A stretch of DNA of 64,000 bases from Cloeon dipterum (Eukaryota > Arthropoda > Insecta > Ephemeroptera > Baetidae): positions 32,166,844-32,230,843 of the forward strand of contig NC_088787.1 of NCBI RefSeq assembly GCF_949628265.1, given 5' to 3'. The notes under the pieces are model-generated. The model worked only from the letters and a program-made list of their open reading frames with translations, was not told the DNA's origin and ran no database searches. The first letter of the stretch is position 1; every line of letters begins with the position of its first letter. Positions 58,945-64,000 of the stretch are shown here, one piece after another. Made by a program: the position numbers and the translations under genes.

Positions 58945-61900
58945 TCATAATGCTGCTCTTGTAAGGCATCTACGTGTCTTTTGAATTCGTTTTTCTATCA
59001 TATTTAAATTAATTTAAATTTATTGCTCACCTCTTGATGTAGTTTGGCTTCTTGCAGATGTTGCCTTTGTTGATTTCCCTGAATAATGAATCCATTACCA
59101 ATACGCTTTGTTTCAGAAAGCAGGACGCTGGAGCACCTCCAGGAACCAGCTGGCTCGTCTTTAACCAAGAAGGCCTTTCACCAGGTTCTGCGATTGTCCC
59201 TCTAAGCTCTGGGAAAGTGGAGCCTAGCTTTCCCGCAATTTGTTCGGCTACAAAACGCAATCCAGCATGGTAAGCCGGGTCAGCTTCCGAGTCTGGAGGC
59301 ATCCAACAAATTGGGACCTGTTTCACTTTATCTTCTTCTTCGTCCCCCTCAAACGTAATGACTAGCTCTTCATCATCATCCCCATCTTCCTCATTTTCTT
59401 CCTCTACCACTTCACTCCAGTCGTCTTCACCTTGCTCTTCCTCAGGGCTTGCTTGGTTTTCAATTGATTCAATGTTTTCTTTCCCTGCTTGTGCATCCTT
59501 ACTCAAAGCGCTTACTTCTCTCAGGCTCTGTGAGGAAGTTTAAAATTAAGGTTAAATGATGGTATTTTTCATGGCCTACTCGAGAAAGTTTCTAGATAAA
59601 AATATTTAATTTACGGCAGTTAAATTGAATAGGTTTAATTCTTTGACTCCTAAAGAGGATTGATGCCAAGAAAAAGCCTGGAAAATCCTTAATGCCAATA
59701 CATGAACTCGTCTCTTATTTAGGATTCAATTAAAGCTAAAATTGATTTAAATAAGAGCAGTGTAAATTTGAGACTACTGTTGAGATTTTTTATGTTAAAA
59801 ACGGTACGCCATGATTGATTTGATAAATATAATTTTTGAAATTTAAACTCACGATTAAAGACAGGAAATTAATGCCTTCTTTTTCCAGTGCCTCCTGCAT
59901 TGCAACATTAGATTTTTTGGAGCCCATGCTAAAGTTGTTGCACAGGAGCAACTTCTTAATTCTGCTTTCAGCCTCAACTGCATCTGGGCGTGTGTTCGGG
60001 CCAAAGTGTGTCCTGAAAAGCCCGAAGAAACGTTCCAAAACATCTTGGCTAATTCTGGAAGTGAGTAGCTCAACTTCTTCGTCAGGGTACTGCGCTTTGA
60101 GGTAAGAATAGATTTGCGGAAGAGCTGTACAGCCAATAATAATTGCAAGCTGGAATTCCATCATATCGTTTTTGGGCCTGCCGGTGGGAGAAATTTTTCT
60201 CCAGTTTTTGATTGTCTGTTTGATCTTTTCCAGCAACATGGTTTGTTCCTCCAGCTCTCTTCCAAATGGCAGCATCTCTGGCGGAATTTGTTCTGTAGGC
60301 GCGTTTGAATTTCTGGTGAGATCTTTAGTCACGCCATAGAGATGCTGATATGTGGCTCCTGTGCGACAAACTACTGCTGTTGCCTATAACAAAGCTAATT
60401 TTTTTATAAAATTCAAACGTTATTAATGAAACTTGCTTTGAATATAGCCCTGTCTCCTGGTCTTCTCTCAGCCATAGCTTCTAATGCATCAGCCACTGGA
60501 TGAGATAGGGTCTCAAACGCCAGCTGGCACCTTTGTTTTTCACACCCTTGCACATTCAAATGTTGCTGCTTTAATGGGTGGCCAGCCATCTCGAGATGAG
60601 CTGTCTCGTCGACTAGCTCTTGCAAAGCAAATTTTGATGCCACACTCTCTTTGCATGTATTTTGTTCTAGTACAAGCCCGCCCTCCAGCAGATGGTTTCG
60701 AATAAGTTTGGTGCAGTGTGGTGGGTCTGGGACGACAAAAATTTTCCCCTCTCCACTTGGGCTTTGAAAGAAGGGCTTGTCCTCGTCCACGCTCAAAGTT
60801 TTGAGGAGACTCATGTTTTCTCGGCCAAGGTCGCAAGCAAGAGTCAAGACTGTGAAACCTGCATCTGCGAGCGTGGTGATGATTTCAAACAGTAGCTTTT
60901 TCGTCATGGGGCATCCTCCTTTAAAAAAAACAGTCTGCGTCCACTTTGCGAACAAGCCGCTTGCCTGCACGACTTGTAGGTTGCGGTAGGGTCCGACCAT
61001 TTGGTCCCTGCCCCTGTGGTAATTGACCTTGTAGTCAAGAGCCACTTCATCGAAGCAAAGGCAGCAAATTCTTTCCTTCTCTTCCATCGCTTTCCCTGCA
61101 CACTCCATGAGCCGAATGATATCGAAGAGAATTCCTGGCTTTACATCCAACTTGGAAAGTAACTTCTGCAGAGTGGACTCGCACGCAAGTGGGATCTTCA
61201 GGGTTCTTGCTATCTTGTAAGCCCTTGGACTGGCGGTGTAAAGTGACAAGTGCTCCGTCAGGCTTTTGTCCGTCCACTTCGTGTTCCTGTTGTACAGGAT
61301 TCTGTCAATTTGTGGCGTTGAAAATTGTTTATTCAACATCTCCATCATTTTATGGTGATTTTGCTGCTCAGTCTTCAATTTGTTGTTTGCAGTCACTGCA
61401 TTTGCTTCTGTATTTTTTATTTTTTTAGTTAAGTTGACGACCTCTTTTTTCAACGCCTCCTTCTCCTTGTCAGCTTTATTCAAGGCCTCACTGACATCAC
61501 TCAAGAACCTCCTAAAATTTTTTGACTCTCTGTTATTCATCTTATATTATTGGTAAACGCATTCGTGGGCATATTTCCATTTTTTAATTTATTGTTCTTT
61601 TCCTTTTAATGGAGTTCCTTTTCAGGATTTGAATTTAGTTTAAAATTGAATACGCAATCTTTGTTGATTTAATTTTTGATTTTTTAACTTTCAATTCAGT
61701 TTTGAAATTACCTGCTCACTACCTCGCAAGGATATTTTTCATGCCAGTTGGGGCCTTTGGCGGCGTGATCAGGGATTTCCAGCTGATACAGGCGTTCAAT
61801 TAGCCTGTTAAACATTAATTACCGCCTATTAAAATATCTTTCAATTATCATTTTAACTAATATTGACTTTTCATAGCTCGCTGAAGTTTGGAACCCAACT

Positions 61901-63252
61901 GAGGTGATCAGATTAAAGGTAGACGACGACGACGACGCCGAGCTGTCGAGATGCTCATCTGTTGATTTTGACTGACTACCATCAATTGATGTCTGTAGTG
62001 AGACATTTTCTTGGGTATCAAGTGAGTAGTCGCTACAAATGCTTCACTGTTATACGTGCTGAGATTAATATTTTAAATTATTTACAGGTTGTTTCCTGAG
62101 CTACTTAAGCTACTCTCGTCTAGACCCTCCTCAACGAATACGCCATGCTCATGGTCATTGTCATCACTACCAGGCACATCATCAAGGGTTTCAGTTCTCT
62201 TCCCTTTCCTGCTAAAAGTTAGTCATACTATTGAAATGCACAACAATGGTAAATAAAAACAGCGTTTCTTAGCCACTTCAAATCAATTCCTATTTAAGTG
62301 CAAATTCCCAATGTTTAGGCAATTGAAAGAGAAAGGCGTGAAAATATAAATATTTAGAAAGAACTTTAGTTTCAATTAACGCCTAAAAATATTTTTTGTA
62401 CTTCTAGCCAGTGAGATTTTCGAAATTTTGATTTTTGTCTCCTTTTCAAATACCTTTTGAACTTTTTCAACTTGTTCTCCTCTGAGGCTTTTTTATACTC
62501 ATTATACACTTCCTTGTTGAAAAGGACGTTGGATGTAGAACCGTTGCTGGCTTGTCCCGGCAAGCATTGGTCTGGCACAGCTGCGGGCAGAAGAATCTTG
62601 CCATTGTTGAGAGCTTCACCCGTCTTCAAGAGCCGCTCTAATTTGGCTGTGTATAGCTGTGCTGGACTAAAATGCCGAGAACAGACCCTTGTGGTATTCC
62701 AATTTGTGGTCGAGACATCGATTTTCAAGCTTTTGCTCCATGGTTCTCTCAATTTGCCAGGTACTCGAAACAGGCGCACGCCAACCACTGGATGAACCTA
62801 TATGATGTGTTATTTTAATTCCAATCTGTAGTTAACAGTTCATTTGATGCTAAAAGTGTACAAAAGATGACAAATTTTGGAAGCTTCTCATTGTTCACTG
62901 ATTTTTTACGCCTCTTCAGAAAATTCAGTTCAATTCAATCCTTTGCAAAAATGAACTTTAAACATTTATATCTCAATAATTTATATTTTCACCTTCAAAT
63001 TTTTATTGATAGTTTATATTCTCAATAATTAATTTTATTAGCTTATTATGCTTATTTATTCTAACTATCTATCTAGCGTGTGGTGGAATTATTTTTGTTT
63101 TCAAAAATGTGAATTCAAAATTGGATGAATTTAATTATTAATTTAACCATGCTGTCAACTATGTATTATCTGTTTCAATTTACCAATTCAAACTGGGGCC
63201 TGCTGTACGTGGTCCTGTTTCTAGTACGGCAACCTTTTACCACACACTGCAT
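58945..63252 (-). CDS. P-superfamily (THAP9-like) transposase, frame open throughout
   Basis: Nine exons give about 980 aa: 63184-63252, 62454-62797, 62086-62211, 61868-62032, 61723-61804, 60437-61540, 59853-60383, 59031-59527 and 58945-58969. Exons 1 and 2 rebuild a THAP zinc finger (MQCVVKGC; GVRLFRVP; CSRHFS). A Ser/Asp-rich linker and coiled coil follow, then the RNase-H-like core with candidate catalytic residues in CLCFDEVALD, VPDPPHCTKLIRNHLL and SQDVLERFFGLFR. An acidic stretch and the C-terminal module (ELRGTIAEPGERPSWL) complete it. If exon 8 is read through, the stop comes at 59027 instead. The exon 6 donor is GCAAGT or a weaker GT 18 bp on. Eight introns is more than the three of the Drosophila P element, which may mean domestication. 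Terminal repeats were not found by eye. Confidence 0.85.
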
Positions 63253-64000
63253 AGCTTTATAGGGATTCCTTAATGAAATATCATTAGTGTCTTAAAAATT
63301 AATTTTTATTTTCAGTACATTGCCTATTCGCTACAATTTGTTAAAGGTACAAACACATATTTCTTATTTCTAAATCAGTACAATTTTAGTGACACAAATA
63401 AAATTTTTCTGCACTTACTTACTCATGGCAGTTGTTGATAAAGGATTAATCACTAGGGGAATCGCTGAATTTTGATTTATTTTCATCAACTATTCTAAAT
63501 AAGTTAACTAACCAGCATAATTAAAACAACATCAATTTTTTTTTATTTTCCTTATTTTCATTTCAGATATAGTTTTTAACCTAACTTGTATGATAATCTC
63601 AATTGAAAAAGATACACAAACTATACTAAGGGATTCTACTCAATGCAACGCAGACCACTCGAGAAATAATAAAAAACCAAACGATAAGCGAATTTTCAAA
63701 AACACTTGTATGATAATATTCTATTGTCTATAGTCAACATTAGCAATATTGCTGATACATCCCAACATACAAAATTCAAAATTTAATTTTGGTCACTATT
63801 GCCAAAGAAATTAAGGTCCCAAAAGGGTTAATATAAATTTTGAACTTTGGGAGTCACTTAAAATGTAACTTAACCTTACAGTCACACAGCATATATTATT
63901 ATCCCTCTTGATATCAGTTGATTGTCATTGCTTTTCCATGTAAATGTTTTCTAGTCCTGCTTATTTTATTTAGAGATTTTTCTACACATGCGATTATTTG
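63253..64000. other. Upstream flank of the transposase gene, no gene seen
   Basis: AT-rich. A CTATAAAGC word directly abuts the transposase ATG, which is too close to act as its TATA box. A short direct repeat (ACTTGTATGATAAT at about 63583 and 63704) is present. No exon, RNA gene or clear terminal repeat was recognised up to the window edge. Confidence 0.5.

Noticed and set aside
59358-59543. Serine-rich plus-strand frame
   Set aside because: Complement of the acidic run in the transposase C-terminal region.
63583-63717. Direct repeat ACTTGTATGATAAT, considered as an element boundary
   Set aside because: Only 14 bp in AT-rich DNA with no partner on the other side of the transposase gene.

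Overview
This is an insect genomic window. The genes are split by many short spliced introns (many of 50-60 bp in the dynein gene), there are no operons, and several genes have recognisable animal or arthropod orthologues: the insect GABA-receptor pair Lcch3 and CG8916, KMT5A/PR-Set7, HGH1, a RILP-like adaptor, an arylalkylamine-type GNAT and an MFS carrier. The order cannot be fixed from sequence alone. All exon models were built by eye from reading frame, splice signals and family similarity. For every multi-exon gene treated as complete, the summed exon length is a multiple of three.

Layout: an unidentified internal exon on the minus strand touches the left edge (1-233). A 48-exon dynein heavy chain of about 3,759 residues (1593-18716, +) follows. 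It belongs to the single-headed inner-arm DNAH3/7/12 type. Its microtubule-binding stalk is well conserved, but the AAA1 Walker B acidic pair is missing, so it looks like a dynein that cannot hydrolyse ATP at its main site. It converges on Lcch3 (19202-23598, -). Lcch3 lies head-to-head with a CG8916-type GABA-receptor subunit (24156-30139, +), sharing a GC-rich spacer of about 560 bp. Next are a RILP-like gene (31560-33863, -), a GNAT acetyltransferase with CRE, GATA and TATA signals (35133-36199, +), a gene-poor stretch of about 7 kb, an MFS transporter (43633-45792, +) and, converging on it, KMT5A with its PCNA-dependent degron (46043-46960, -).

From 47.6 to 53.5 kb lies a 5.86-kb unit bounded by near-perfect terminal inverted repeats and a possible 4-bp target duplication (ATTT). 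Inside it are a foldback with arms of about 570 bp, two smaller long-stem palindromes, GGTGCCC-rich repeat fields with tandem units of about 180 bp, and a small spliced gene of unknown function. HGH1 (53887-55742, +) follows. After it come a TATA/Inr promoter with an orphan noncoding exon, a decayed intron-bearing FEN1 copy with a NOP14-like fragment behind it, and a P-superfamily THAP transposase gene (58945-63252, -) with nine exons and an open frame of about 980 residues.

A theme across the window is GC-AG introns. At least four independent genes need one (dynein, Lcch3, CG8916, KMT5A), and the P-type transposase and a second dynein intron probably do too. The best candidates for something undescribed are the catalytically degenerate but microtubule-binding dynein, and the composite TIR element carrying a gene-like transcription unit.
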